Below, in pieces: positions 35,424 through 44,023 of a DNA stretch of 64,000 nucleotides. Origin of the DNA: Coriobacteriia bacterium (GTDB lineage Bacteria > Actinomycetota > Coriobacteriia > Anaerosomatales > Anaerosomataceae); NCBI GenBank assembly GCA_016938135.1, contig JAFGVD010000030.1, forward strand, positions 1 to 64,000. Reading direction: 5' to 3'. Below the pieces are notes generated by a model. That model searched no databases and was not told where the DNA came from. It saw only the letters and a list, made by a program, of their open reading frames with translations. The position numbers and the translations under genes are program-made. Every line of letters starts with the position of its first letter. The first letter of the stretch is position 1.

Positions 35424-35501
35424 GTGCGGAACGATCTCCTCGGTCTGGAACGGGTCGGTCAGTATCATACCGCAGCAATCCTACGATGCATGCCGGTAAC
35501 G

Positions 35502-36179
35502 CTAGCCGAACGATGCGCCCGTGAGCAGCTGCAAGATAGGGTCAACGGTCCAATCGAGATACGCGCCCACGACGTCGATATTGAAGAGCTGGGGCAAGAT
35601 GAGCAGCGAGCCGAAGACGATCAGGATGCCGTACCGCTCGAAGCGGTGATAACGGTACAGCGCCTCATCGCTCAGGAACACGGGGAGCACCCGTGAGCCA
35701 TCCAGAGGCGGGATCGGTATAAGGTTGAAGAACATGAGGACGAGATTGAAATAGGCCACCAGGAAGAACGCGATCCACAACCAATCCAGCACGCCGCCCG
35801 CGGCGGCTCCGGTCAGATCCATGTAGAGTCCAAGTGCCCTGGTGACCAGCCCGGCGAAGCTAGCCAGGATCAGGTTGGTGGCCGGGCCCGCAAGGCCCGT
35901 CATGAGCATCCCCTTCCGGTAGTCCTTGAAGTAGCCGGGGTTGATGGGCACGGGCTTGGCGTAACCGAACGGAGGCAGCCCTCCGACGAGGAGCAGAAGC
36001 GGCAGCAGGACGGTCCCGAACGGGTCCACGTGCTTTATGGGGTTGAGCGACAGGCGGCCCCGGGACTTGGCGGTAGGATCCCCGAGCCGAAACGCGACAT
36101 AGCCGTGTGCGACCTCGTGGAAGACGATGGAGGGTATGGCGATGGCGAACATCAGGATACGTATCGCAAGGTCAGACAT
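35502..36179 (-). CDS. Site-2 protease-like M50 metallopeptidase
   Basis: A 225-residue membrane protein of the compact M50B group. FHEVAHGYVAFRLGD is the zinc HExxH motif on the first helix, and NLIPIPPLDGSRVLP carries the third ligand Asp. Four to five membrane helices are visible and there is no PDZ domain. Such short relatives are common in bacteria and archaea; substrates are unknown. The ATG at 36179 starts 19 bases after the large nucleotidyltransferase gene. Confidence 0.9.
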   Translation of the reverse strand: MSDLAIRILMFAIAIPSIVFHEVAHGYVAFRLGDPTAKSRGRLSLNPIKHVDPFGTVLLPLLLLVGGLPPFGYAKPVPINPGYFKDYRKGMLMTGLAGPATNLILASFAGLVTRALGLYMDLTGAAAGGVLDWLWIAFFLVAYFNLVLMFFNLIPIPPLDGSRVLPVFLSDEALYRYHRFERYGILIVFGSLLILPQLFNIDVVGAYLDWTVDPILQLLTGASFG

Positions 36180-36198
36180 GGATGTGGTGCCTTTCGGG

Positions 36199-38832
36199 TC
36201 AGCCGTCAGAGTTCTTGCGCACAAGACGGCGTAGGTTCGTGAGTTCAGCCTGACGGCCGACGGCGCGTCCGTCCAACCTGTCAGAGAGAGCTTGGCCAAG
36301 GATACCAGAGAAGCGTGGTCCGGGCGTGAGCCCCAACTCGACCAGATCGTCACCCGACACCGCGGTCTGGATCTGCGACAGCACGTTCACATAGCGTTCC
36401 ACGCGATCGCGTCCCGTTATGTCGCTCACAGCCCATATATAGATGAGCGTCTCGGCGGGCAGGTCCGAGAGCAGCGTATAAAGCCGGCTGTCACGCATTC
36501 CCCGCCGGTCACGCAGACGCGAGAGCAGGGCCTGGCGCTTCTCGGCGGCCAGCAGGATGGGTGTTCCGTACTCTCTGCCAAAACGCAGCCAGTGCGCCCA
36601 GTGCTCGGCGACGGGCCTTGTCGCGGAGGCTGCGAACGGAACCAGCAGCGCGATGCGGCGTCGAGGAGGCGTAGGGAAGGAGTCCGCAAGGGCGAGGTAC
36701 GCGATCTCGGTGAGAGCCAGCTCGTCGAGGACCTGCTTCGCACTACTGCCATCCGGTAGCAGCAGTTCCAGTGCGCCAAGCGCATGGAGACGACGCATGA
36801 TGGGAGCCACCGACTCCTCGTCGATGATGTCCAATATCTCCTCACGGATCCGCGCGCCGCTCACTTCATCGAGCATCTGCATGTCCACCGCCTGGCGCAG
36901 GAGCGCCTCAGTGGAAGGGTCGATGGAGAAGCCGTAGCGCCTTTCGAAGCGCGCGGCCCTGAGCACCCGTGTGGGGTCCTCGACGAACGAGAGCGAGTGA
37001 AGCGTGCGGATGACTCCTCGCTCAAGATCATGAAGACCGCCGAAAGGATCGGCGATGATGCCGAAGCAGTCGGGGTTCATGCAAGCGGCCATCGCGTTGA
37101 CCGAGAAGTCCCTGCGGAACAGATCCTGTCGCAATGATGAACGTTCCACGGTGGGGAGTGCTCCCGGCCGGGTGTAGTACTCGGTCCTGGCGCTGGTGAT
37201 GTCCACGTGGAGCGTCTTGCTCAACACCAGCACGGCGGTCCCGAACCGCCTGTGGATGCGCACGCGCGCACCCATGGCGCTGGCCACGCTCTGCGCGAAC
37301 TCCAGTCCGTCACCCTCGATGACGACATCGATGTCGAGGTTGGGCCGGCCCAAGAGCATGTCCCGCACAAAACCCCCGACCACGTGAGCGCGCAACCCCT
37401 GCTCGTCAGCCAATCGTCCCAGTGTCTGCACCGCCGCACGGGCGGCCGCCGGCAGCAAGTGCCGCACAGAGGCCATGAAGCGTTGTGACGCTTCGTCACG
37501 CGCGTGGGTGATGCCGCGATCGAGATAGGCCTCGCCGTGCTCCGCTCTCAAGAAGTCCTTGCGTGTGACGATGCCGATAAGCTCTCCTTGCTCCACAACG
37601 GGCACACGTCCTATTCCCGAGCGGACCAGGAGTCGCTCAAGGTCGGACAGGCTGGCCCCGGAGGTGACGACACGCGGGTCCCGGGCCATGAACCCGGTCA
37701 CGGGAGCATGCTCCAGGCCGTGTCGAACCGCCTTATCCACGTCTTTCCGGGTCACCAACCCGAGCAATCGGCCGCCTTCGACGACCGGCATCCCGCCGTG
37801 ACCCCAGGTTGCCATCAAGTCGCCGGCCTGCGCCATGGTCGTATCGGGCCCGATGGTTCGAACAGGTGAACTCATGATGTCTATAGCGGACAGCGGCGCG
37901 GGCACCTCCAGCTCCAGTGCTTCACGCAGCCGGATCAGCACCTCTTCGGGAGTCCCCTCCTTGAGAGCAGCAGAAGCCGCCTGCGGGTGTCCTCCGCCTC
38001 CCAGGCGCTCAAGAACCGCTCCGATGTCTATCTCGGCGATCCTGGACCTGCCCACGATATGCAATCGCTCGGGCATCCGGACGACGGCCACCGCCACCCG
38101 ATAGCCGAGGTCCTCGCAGATGTAGTGCGTGAGGACGCTGGCCGAGTCGACATACTCATCGGCTATCGCGGTCCCTACGGCGATCTCCTGGCCGTGGACG
38201 TCCCAGACCTGCAGTGAATCCAGCACCGCTTCGAGCAGATCCCGCTGGCCGGGGGTGAGCGCGCGAGCAAGAAAACGGCTGACGACCTCAAGGTCGGCAC
38301 CCGCCGCCATCAAAAACACCACGGCCTCGGCATCGTATGCGGTCGTGTTGGGATATGTGAGCGAACCGGTGTCCTCATGGATACCCAGAAGCATCGCGCT
38401 GGCTTCAAGCGGCGTGATCTCGATACCGCGCTGGCGGATCTCATGGACGAGGATGGAGGTGGTGGCACCGACATCCATGGAGTGGTCATCTGCCACGACA
38501 AGGTCGCCTTCGGCCTTTGGATGATGGTCGTAGATCACCACATAAACGTCAGGATGCGTGCCGTTCCGGCCGATGGGTCCGATGCGCCCGGGGTCATGGG
38601 TGTCCACCACGATCACACGCTCGACGCTGTCAGGGTCGAGCGCCTTCACGTCGATGAAGTCCAAGAAGTCCTCATGAAGGTTGTGGAAGTCGCGCACGTT
38701 GGCGTTCTGGCTGCCCAGGTAGACCGCCTGCGCCCCGCTGTAGAGCTTCGTGGCGGCTATCATGGACCCGTAGGCGTCGAAGTCCGGGTTGGCATGCCCG
38801 ACGACCAGCTGGGTCGCCTGCTGCGGTCGCAT
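36199..38832 (-). CDS. DHH phosphoesterase-CBS pair-tRNA nucleotidyltransferase fusion
   Basis: An 877-residue multidomain protein. Residues 1-310 are a DHH/DHHA1 phosphoesterase (HANPDFDAYGSM, VIYDHHPKAEGD, GGGGHPQAASAAL). Two CBS domains follow (about 325-450). From about 490 a class II poly(A) polymerase/CCA-adding core appears: VGGFVRDMLLGRPNLDIDVV holds the GG...DxD catalytic motif, and FRRDFSVNAMA and RVLRAARFERRYGF follow. The C-terminal 200 residues are the tail domain. This architecture is known in several thermophilic, proteobacterial and actinobacterial lineages, where the enzyme can add A or CCA. The start uses the ATG at 38832; an earlier one would run into deoA. Confidence 0.92.
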   Translation of the reverse strand: MRPQQATQLVVGHANPDFDAYGSMIAATKLYSGAQAVYLGSQNANVRDFHNLHEDFLDFIDVKALDPDSVERVIVVDTHDPGRIGPIGRNGTHPDVYVVIYDHHPKAEGDLVVADDHSMDVGATTSILVHEIRQRGIEITPLEASAMLLGIHEDTGSLTYPNTTAYDAEAVVFLMAAGADLEVVSRFLARALTPGQRDLLEAVLDSLQVWDVHGQEIAVGTAIADEYVDSASVLTHYICEDLGYRVAVAVVRMPERLHIVGRSRIAEIDIGAVLERLGGGGHPQAASAALKEGTPEEVLIRLREALELEVPAPLSAIDIMSSPVRTIGPDTTMAQAGDLMATWGHGGMPVVEGGRLLGLVTRKDVDKAVRHGLEHAPVTGFMARDPRVVTSGASLSDLERLLVRSGIGRVPVVEQGELIGIVTRKDFLRAEHGEAYLDRGITHARDEASQRFMASVRHLLPAAARAAVQTLGRLADEQGLRAHVVGGFVRDMLLGRPNLDIDVVIEGDGLEFAQSVASAMGARVRIHRRFGTAVLVLSKTLHVDITSARTEYYTRPGALPTVERSSLRQDLFRRDFSVNAMAACMNPDCFGIIADPFGGLHDLERGVIRTLHSLSFVEDPTRVLRAARFERRYGFSIDPSTEALLRQAVDMQMLDEVSGARIREEILDIIDEESVAPIMRRLHALGALELLLPDGSSAKQVLDELALTEIAYLALADSFPTPPRRRIALLVPFAASATRPVAEHWAHWLRFGREYGTPILLAAEKRQALLSRLRDRRGMRDSRLYTLLSDLPAETLIYIWAVSDITGRDRVERYVNVLSQIQTAVSGDDLVELGLTPGPRFSGILGQALSDRLDGRAVGRQAELTNLRRLVRKNSDG

Positions 38833-38854
38833 GTCCCCGCGGCGCCCCACCGGG

Positions 38855-40156
38855 TCACACCTCGTGGAACAATGCAAGTGCCTGCACTGGCTCGTCACTC
38901 AACCGGAATGCGCCCACGAAACGCTGCTCGGCCTCTTCTAGACGCCCGGCGTCGCTCGTGTACAGCGTAGCGATGGTGTCGCCCTTCATGACCCGGTCAC
39001 CTACCCGATGAGCCATGACGAGGCCGGCGCCAAGATCGATGTCGTCTTCCTGACGTGCTCTGCCTGCACCAAGCGCCATCGCGGCCCTGCCCACGCTTTC
39101 AGCGTCGAACCCGGCCACGTATCCGTCGTTCTGCGCAAGCACGGCGTGAGTGACGGGAGCGACAGGCAGCAGGCTAGGATCATCTGTCACCAGGGCGTTC
39201 CCCCCCTGAGCAGACACCCAAGCACGAAAGGTCTCAATCGCCCGACCACTTGCGATCGAGGTCAGCAGCGCCGTCCGCGCCTCAACCTGATCGACAGCTA
39301 CTCCGCCTAGCACCAGCATCTTGCTTCCCAGGCAGAGGCACAGCTCCGTGAGGTCGGCGGGGCCTTCACCACGTAGCGTATCGATGGCCTCTCGGACCTC
39401 CAAAGCGTTGCCGACAGCTCGACCCAGAGGCTGGTCCATATCGGTCATGACGCAGACCACGGTGCGGCCCATGAGCTCACCAACGCGGGTCAACTCCGCA
39501 GCGAGTTCCCGCGCATCGGACTCGGTCTTCATAAACGAGCCGGAGCCCACCTTCACGTCAAGAACCATGGCATCTGCTCCACCGGCGATCTTCTTGCTGA
39601 TGATCGAGCTCACAATGAGAGGTATCGAAGGCACAGTACCGGTGACATCGCGCAACGCGTACATCTTCTTGTCGGCCGGGTCCACATCCGCGCTCTGGGC
39701 GATCACCGCCACACCGATCTCTTTGACCTGCTCCACGAAGCGGGCAGGATCGAGGCTGACCGAGAAACCCGGAATGGACTCTAGCTTGTCGAGCGTTCCG
39801 CCCGTGTGGCCCAGTCCCCGGCCACTCATCTTGGCAACCGGAACGCCGCAACTGGCCACCAGCGGAGCCAGGACCATAGTCGTTGTATCACCGACGCCGC
39901 CGGTGGAATGCTTGTCCACCTTGATACCGGGTACGTCCGAGAGATCCACAACCCGTCCCGATGCTGTCATCGCACTGGTGAGCGCCGCCGTCTCTTCACT
40001 TGAGAGACCGTTGAGGAAAGCCGCCATGAGCCAAGCGGACATCTGATAGTCGGGCATCTCGCCAGCGACGAAGGCGTCGACCAATCGCTTCAACTCGCCA
40101 TCGGTGTGCGCTCCCCCATCGCGCTTGAGCTCGATCAGCTCGAGAAGGGTCCTCAT
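38855..40156 (-). CDS. deoA: Pyrimidine-nucleoside (thymidine) phosphorylase
   Basis: A 433-residue enzyme that splits pyrimidine nucleosides with phosphate. SGRVVDLSDVPGIKVDKHSTGGVGDTTTMVLAP is the substrate and phosphate site; AKMSGRGLGHTGGTLDKLESIPGF is the family signature. The C-terminal lobe (YVAGFDAESVGRAAMALG) is present. It follows deoB with an ATGA overlap, so the pair forms a nucleoside-salvage operon feeding ribose or deoxyribose phosphate to central metabolism. Confidence 0.96.
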   Translation of the reverse strand: MRTLLELIELKRDGGAHTDGELKRLVDAFVAGEMPDYQMSAWLMAAFLNGLSSEETAALTSAMTASGRVVDLSDVPGIKVDKHSTGGVGDTTTMVLAPLVASCGVPVAKMSGRGLGHTGGTLDKLESIPGFSVSLDPARFVEQVKEIGVAVIAQSADVDPADKKMYALRDVTGTVPSIPLIVSSIISKKIAGGADAMVLDVKVGSGSFMKTESDARELAAELTRVGELMGRTVVCVMTDMDQPLGRAVGNALEVREAIDTLRGEGPADLTELCLCLGSKMLVLGGVAVDQVEARTALLTSIASGRAIETFRAWVSAQGGNALVTDDPSLLPVAPVTHAVLAQNDGYVAGFDAESVGRAAMALGAGRARQEDDIDLGAGLVMAHRVGDRVMKGDTIATLYTSDAGRLEEAEQRFVGAFRLSDEPVQALALFHEV

Positions 40157-41355
40157 GCTCCGGTCACCTCCGGGAGGAACGAGGCACCTCGTCCGCAGCT
40201 GTTGGGGAGTCTATAGAAGTCCAGGACCGTCTCACCGATATCGGCAAACGTCGCGCGTATGCCAAGATCCACGCCACGATCGACGCCTTTGACTTTCGCG
40301 ATCAACGGCGTGTACTCCCGACTGTGATCGGTGGATGGCATCGTGGGATCACAGCCGTGATCCGCCGTGATTATCAGCAGGTCGCCATCGACCATGGCAT
40401 CGAGCAGCTCAGGCATGCGAGCGTCCACCGCTTCAAGGCCACCCGCGTAGCCGGCTGCGTCGTTGCGATGTCCCCACAACATATCGAAATCCACAAGGTT
40501 GGCGAAGACGAAGCCTTGCTCGGGTCTGCGCACCTCATTCACCAGCTTGGTGAAACCATCCATGTTGTCCGTGACATGCGGCGAGGATGTCACCGCCTGC
40601 CAGTCGAAGATGTCGCCGATCTTACCCACTCCGAACACGTCCACACCTGAATCCTGAAGCAGGTCCAGGACCGTCGGTTCGAAGGGCTTGACGGCGTAGT
40701 CCTTACGGCGGTGGGTACGGGTGTACTGACCGTCCGCGTCGGGGCCTATGAACGGACGCGCGATCACCCGTCCTACGCAGTGGTCTCCCTGGAACACCTC
40801 GCGGGCTACGGCGCAGACCTCGTAAAGACGCTCAAGGCCGAACGCCTCTTCGTGACATGCGACCTGGAACACTGAATCAGCCGAGGTGTACACGATGGGC
40901 TTGCCGGTGGCGACATGTTCGTCGCCCAGATCCTGGATGATGACAGTACCGCTGGCAGCGTAGTTGCCCAGCACGCCGGGCACGCCGGTCTTTGAGATGA
41001 ACTCGTCCAACACGTCTTCGGGGAACCCGTCGGGGTACGTAGGAAACGCTTGTTTGAGCACCAGGCCCATCATCTCCCAGTGTCCGGTGGTGGTGTCTTT
41101 GCCAGCGGATCGCTCGGCATTCCTGCCCCATGACGCCGTTGGAGCCTTGGAAGGAGCGACACCCGCTATCTCAGTGATGTTCCCCAGACCCATGGCGCCA
41201 AGATTGGGCATCTTAAGACCCCCAACGGCGCGCGCGGTGTTTCCGAGAGTATTAGCCCCGGTGTCGCCATACTCTGCGGCGTCAGGAAGCTCACCGGCGC
41301 CCACGCTGTCAAGGACCAACACGATTGCTCGGGGCTCACGTGTAGCGTCGAACAT
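40153..41355 (-). CDS. deoB: Phosphopentomutase
   Basis: A 400-residue enzyme of the alkaline phosphatase superfamily interconverting (deoxy)ribose 1- and 5-phosphate. VLVLDSVGAGELPDAAEYGDTGANTLGN supplies the first metal Asp and the catalytic Thr; DFDMLWGHRNDAAGYAGGLEAVD and ITADHGCDPTMPSTDHSREYTPL the rest. The ATG at 41355 has GGGAG seven bases upstream. It is translated just before deoA and acts on its product. Confidence 0.96.
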   Translation of the reverse strand: MFDATREPRAIVLVLDSVGAGELPDAAEYGDTGANTLGNTARAVGGLKMPNLGAMGLGNITEIAGVAPSKAPTASWGRNAERSAGKDTTTGHWEMMGLVLKQAFPTYPDGFPEDVLDEFISKTGVPGVLGNYAASGTVIIQDLGDEHVATGKPIVYTSADSVFQVACHEEAFGLERLYEVCAVAREVFQGDHCVGRVIARPFIGPDADGQYTRTHRRKDYAVKPFEPTVLDLLQDSGVDVFGVGKIGDIFDWQAVTSSPHVTDNMDGFTKLVNEVRRPEQGFVFANLVDFDMLWGHRNDAAGYAGGLEAVDARMPELLDAMVDGDLLIITADHGCDPTMPSTDHSREYTPLIAKVKGVDRGVDLGIRATFADIGETVLDFYRLPNSCGRGASFLPEVTGA

Positions 41356-41384
41356 GCCCGGACTCCCTTCCAACAGCGAACAGA

Positions 41385-43046
41385 TCAGAAGACGACGCGT
41401 TCGATCTCATCGATGCTCGTGACACCCTGTGCCACCTTGTCCAGCGCGTCGCGACGCATGGTCTGCATGCCATTGGCAAGCGCTGCATCGCGCAGCTGCT
41501 CCGAAGGTGCCTGTTTCAAGAAGAGGCGCCGCACATCATCGGTCATCTCCATGATCTCGAACAGACCGATGCGCCCCCGGTAGCCCGTGCCGAAGCACTC
41601 ATCGCAGCCGACAGGCCCGTACGGTTTGACCGTAGCGGCCTCTTCGGCAGAAAAGCCGATCGCTTCGAGCTGAGCCTTGCTTGTGCGGACCTTCTTCTTG
41701 CAGGCCGGACACAGCCGCCGCGCAAGCCGTTGGGCAACAACTCCCACCAGCGCAGAGCTGGTCACATACGGAGCCACCTCCATATCGACCAGTCGGGTCA
41801 GCGTAGAGGGGGCATCGTTGGTGTGTATCGAGGAGAGCATCAGGTGCCCGGTCAAAGCCGCCCTGATGGCGATCTCCGCGGTCTCCGGATCTCTGATCTC
41901 ACCCACGAGCACGATATCGGGATCCGAGCGCAGAACCGTACGCAGCAGACGCGAGAAGGACAACCCGATGCCGGGGTTCACCGCCATTTGCGTTATCCCG
42001 CCGATCTGATACTCGATGGGGTCCTCGATGGTGATGATCTTGCGCGACTCCTCGTTGAGCATCAGAAGGCCGGCGTAGAGCGAGGTCGTCTTGCCCGAAC
42101 CAGTCGGTCCGGACACGAGGACGGCACCGTAGGGACGGGACAGGAAGCGCTGGACGATCTCTAAGTGGGTCGCCGACATGCCAAGGTCCTCAAGGCTGTG
42201 AACGCGGTCATCCTGATTGAGTATCCGGATGACGATGCTCTCACCTTGCGGTGTAGGAAGCGTTGCGACCCGGAAGTCGATCGCGCGCCCGTCGACCATG
42301 ACCGCGATGCGACCATCCTGCGGCCTGCGCCGCTCAGCGATGTCCATGTCGGCCATGACCTTGATACGACTGATCAGGCCGGCTTTGGCGCTCAGCGGCA
42401 GCTGCATCACTTCATGCAAGACACCGTCGATCCTGTAGCGGATGCGGACGCCCTTATCGCTCGGTTCGATGTGGATGTCGCTAGCATCATCGGCGACACC
42501 TTCGCGAATGAGCTGGTTGACCAGCCGGACGATGGGCACGTCCTCGTCTCCGGTCAGGACCTCATCGGGAACCGGCTCGTCGTCAGCGAGCAAGATGTCT
42601 TGGACGGCATCGGCGGAAGCGATGTACTTGTCGATCGCGTACTGGATCTGCGTGGGGCTTGCAACGACAGGATTCACGCTCATGCCGGTCTGCAGCTTGA
42701 CGTCGTCTATGGCTTCGATGTCCAAAGGATCGGCCATCGCGAGGACGATCGATGTGCCGTCAAAGCCCACGGGGAGCACGAGACGGCGACGCGCGATACG
42801 CTCAGGAATCATGGAGACGGCACTACGGTCCACTGCATACACCGTCAGACTGATGAACGGGTAGCCCTTCTGCTCTGCTAGCGTGCGACCGATGTCCTCC
42901 TCGGTGAGAACGAGCGTACGCACCAGGATCTGCCCCAGCTTGCCCCCCTCGGCGCGCTGACGGGCAAGAGCCTCATCGAGCTGCTCCGGGGTGATAAGAC
43001 CACCCCTGATCAGTATCTCGCCGATCCGTTCACGCGAGTACGGCAC
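41385..43046 (-). CDS. pilB: Type IV pilus/type II secretion assembly ATPase (PilB/GspE)
   Basis: A 553-residue hexameric ATPase. Residues 1-150 form an MshEN/GspE N-terminal domain; some MshEN domains bind c-di-GMP. The core has Walker A GPTGSGKT (313-320), the Asp box ITIEDPIEY, Walker B DPDIVLVGEIRD, and LSSIHTNDAPSTLTRL as His box. The tetracysteine zinc motif CPAC...CDEC is intact. The rest of the pilus cluster is not in the window, so it is an orphan here. It starts 65 bases after a small membrane protein gene. Confidence 0.93.
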   Translation of the reverse strand: MPYSRERIGEILIRGGLITPEQLDEALARQRAEGGKLGQILVRTLVLTEEDIGRTLAEQKGYPFISLTVYAVDRSAVSMIPERIARRRLVLPVGFDGTSIVLAMADPLDIEAIDDVKLQTGMSVNPVVASPTQIQYAIDKYIASADAVQDILLADDEPVPDEVLTGDEDVPIVRLVNQLIREGVADDASDIHIEPSDKGVRIRYRIDGVLHEVMQLPLSAKAGLISRIKVMADMDIAERRRPQDGRIAVMVDGRAIDFRVATLPTPQGESIVIRILNQDDRVHSLEDLGMSATHLEIVQRFLSRPYGAVLVSGPTGSGKTTSLYAGLLMLNEESRKIITIEDPIEYQIGGITQMAVNPGIGLSFSRLLRTVLRSDPDIVLVGEIRDPETAEIAIRAALTGHLMLSSIHTNDAPSTLTRLVDMEVAPYVTSSALVGVVAQRLARRLCPACKKKVRTSKAQLEAIGFSAEEAATVKPYGPVGCDECFGTGYRGRIGLFEIMEMTDDVRRLFLKQAPSEQLRDAALANGMQTMRRDALDKVAQGVTSIDEIERVVF

Positions 43047-43111
43047 TATTGCCCCCCGGTCTCGGTTCTACTGTATCTATGTTGCCCCAACAGCAGGCAG
43101 ACAACCAGTGC

Positions 43112-43399
43112 TTACGCGCTGCGGCGTCTGATGTTGCTGAGGAGCCACTCCGCCACGAGAACGATCCCCACGGTAGATGCGCTGTCGGCTTGAATGACCC
43201 CCGCATAGGGCGTCTTCCATACCGGAAGCCCGAGTGGGAGCGTCACAGCAGACGTGATGGCGACCAGTCGGCCCCCGATTTCCGTGGACGAGAGCGCCCC
43301 GAAGAAGGTGACGACGATACCAACCGTCAGAACGAGCGCGACACCGACCAGCAGGTCCATTAGGACCGTCAGAGCGCGTCGTGGAAACGGACGTAACAT
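43112..43399 (-). CDS. Small membrane protein of unknown function
   Basis: A 95-residue protein starting MLRPFPRRALTVLMDLLVG. A hydrophobic helix lies at about 10-30 and a second at about 40-60, with a final weakly hydrophobic segment (STVGIVLVAEWLL) before a basic end (SNIRRRSA). I recognise no family with confidence; it vaguely recalls YggT-like proteins. The frame continues upstream to a GTG at 43501, but that extension crosses a strong hairpin, so I favour the ATG at 43399 although its ribosome binding site is poor. It lies between the FlgM-like gene and pilB. Confidence 0.5.
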   Translation of the reverse strand: MLRPFPRRALTVLMDLLVGVALVLTVGIVVTFFGALSSTEIGGRLVAITSAVTLPLGLPVWKTPYAGVIQADSASTVGIVLVAEWLLSNIRRRSA

Positions 43400-43461
43400 G
43401 CGGTGTAACCGTCCCTTGATAGGCGATGTCCGAGGTACACGACTGTTGAATCGTAACAGAA

Positions 43462-43485
43462 GAGACGACGCTGCTGCGTCGTCTC
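43462..43485 (-). terminator. Hairpin after the FlgM-like gene
   Basis: GAGACGACGC (43462-43471) and GCGTCGTCTC (43476-43485) form a perfect ten-pair stem with a four-base loop TGCT, 23 bases after the stop of the FlgM-like gene. The downstream minus-strand sequence TCTGTT is mildly T-rich. It probably ends the transcript from the promoter at 43898-43925. Confidence 0.7.
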
Positions 43486-43508
43486 CTGATGACGTGGCCA
43501 CACGCCGA

Positions 43509-43772
43509 TCAGCGGATAGAGTCCGAGAGGATCCTGCCTATGAGCTTGTCCGCTACAACCTGCGTTGACGGCATGGGCCCTGCAAGCAGTTCCCGCGCTT
43601 CAGCAACGCGATCAACCCGCACGTCCGGCAACTGGCACAGGGTGTCTACAACCCTACGCAAGATCAATGCGGTCGCCTCATCAGGTCGGCGGACTATCTC
43701 GGTAGCAGCATATACATCTTGGGTCTGCAGGTATTCCACAGCCAGGCGGACCTGCTCGTCTGAGATTATCAT
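43509..43772 (-). CDS. Small protein with FlgM-like (anti-sigma-28) C-terminal segment
   Basis: An 87-residue protein. The C-terminal half, LPDVRVDRVAEARELLAG followed by VVADKLIGRIL, resembles the FlgM family pattern (VRxDRVAxL...VAxKLL), in which these two helices bind sigma-28. The N-terminal half (VRLAVEYLQTQDVYAATEIVRR) is helical. No flagellar or sigma-28 gene is in the window, so the target is unknown; similar domains occur in actinobacterial proteins unrelated to flagella. It has no clear ribosome binding site. It is preceded by a structured leader and its own promoter. Confidence 0.65.
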   Translation of the reverse strand: MIISDEQVRLAVEYLQTQDVYAATEIVRRPDEATALILRRVVDTLCQLPDVRVDRVAEARELLAGPMPSTQVVADKLIGRILSDSIR

Positions 43773-43892
43773 GGGTCATTTATCGGTTGAATGGACCCGC
43801 CACTTGAGGGTCAGTCCACACAAAGCCAATAAGGGAGCCCCAAGGCCGGCACCTTGAGGCTCAGGGGTAAGGAAATTGCCGAAGCAATCCTT
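43773..43892 (-). promoter_or_regulatory. Structured 5' leader with a duplicated 20-nt motif
   Basis: From the predicted start near 43891 the leader forms three hairpins on the minus strand. The first (43868-43893) has a UUCG loop and two stem blocks, GGTAAGG with CCTTACC and ATTGC with GCAAT. The second (43834-43862) is GAGCC-CAAGG stems. The third (43793-43817) is GGA/CCC pairs. A motif occurs twice: CTGAGCCTCAAGGTGCCGGC (43864-43845) and CTGACCCTCAAGTGGCGGG (43814-43796). GGGTC (43797-43793) could also pair with GACCC (43778-43774) just before the ATG. This looks like a cis-regulatory RNA, but it matches no riboswitch class I know. Confidence 0.45.
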
Positions 43893-43897
43893 ACCGC

Positions 43898-43925
43898 ATT
43901 CTAACACGAAGTGAACGCGAATCAA
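43898..43925 (-). promoter_or_regulatory. Promoter for the FlgM-like gene
   Basis: TTGATT (43925-43920) and TAGAAT (43903-43898) are 16 bases apart on the minus strand. Transcription would start at about 43891, at the foot of the first leader hairpin. The rest of 43926-44023, up to the nuoN stop, has no gene; it holds two ATGCAT sequences and a TTCATGAA palindrome. Confidence 0.55.
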
Positions 43926-43938
43926 GGACTTTGTGAAC
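43911..43938 (-). repeat. GTTCAC direct repeat with 22-bp spacing around the -35
   Basis: On the minus strand GTTCAC occurs at 43938-43933 and 43916-43911. Each copy is preceded by a GATT-type sequence, giving a 12-13 base direct repeat. One copy lies upstream of the -35 and the other in the spacer. Two-turn spaced direct repeats of GTTCAC are typical of OmpR/PhoP-class response regulators, which is an inference here. Confidence 0.35.
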
Positions 43939-44023
43939 GAAATCTCATGCATATGGAAGTTCATGAAACTAGGCCTGTCGATGCATGAACCGACCGTGGC
44001 AAGGTGTCAGGTATGTATCTTCT

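Noticed and set aside
33837-35696. A 619-codon plus-strand open frame
   Set aside because: It lies opposite scpA, trpS and the M50 gene, all firmly identified, and shows no domain.
43790-43870. Cobalamin riboswitch-like pieces on the plus strand (CCGCCACTTG, AAGGGAGCC)
   Set aside because: The pieces occur in the wrong order for that class, there is no plus-strand gene downstream, and the promoter points the other way.
43776-43964. A 62-codon minus-strand frame across the FlgM-like leader
   Set aside because: It runs through the hairpins and the promoter, has no ribosome binding site, and its sequence is explained by the paired structure.
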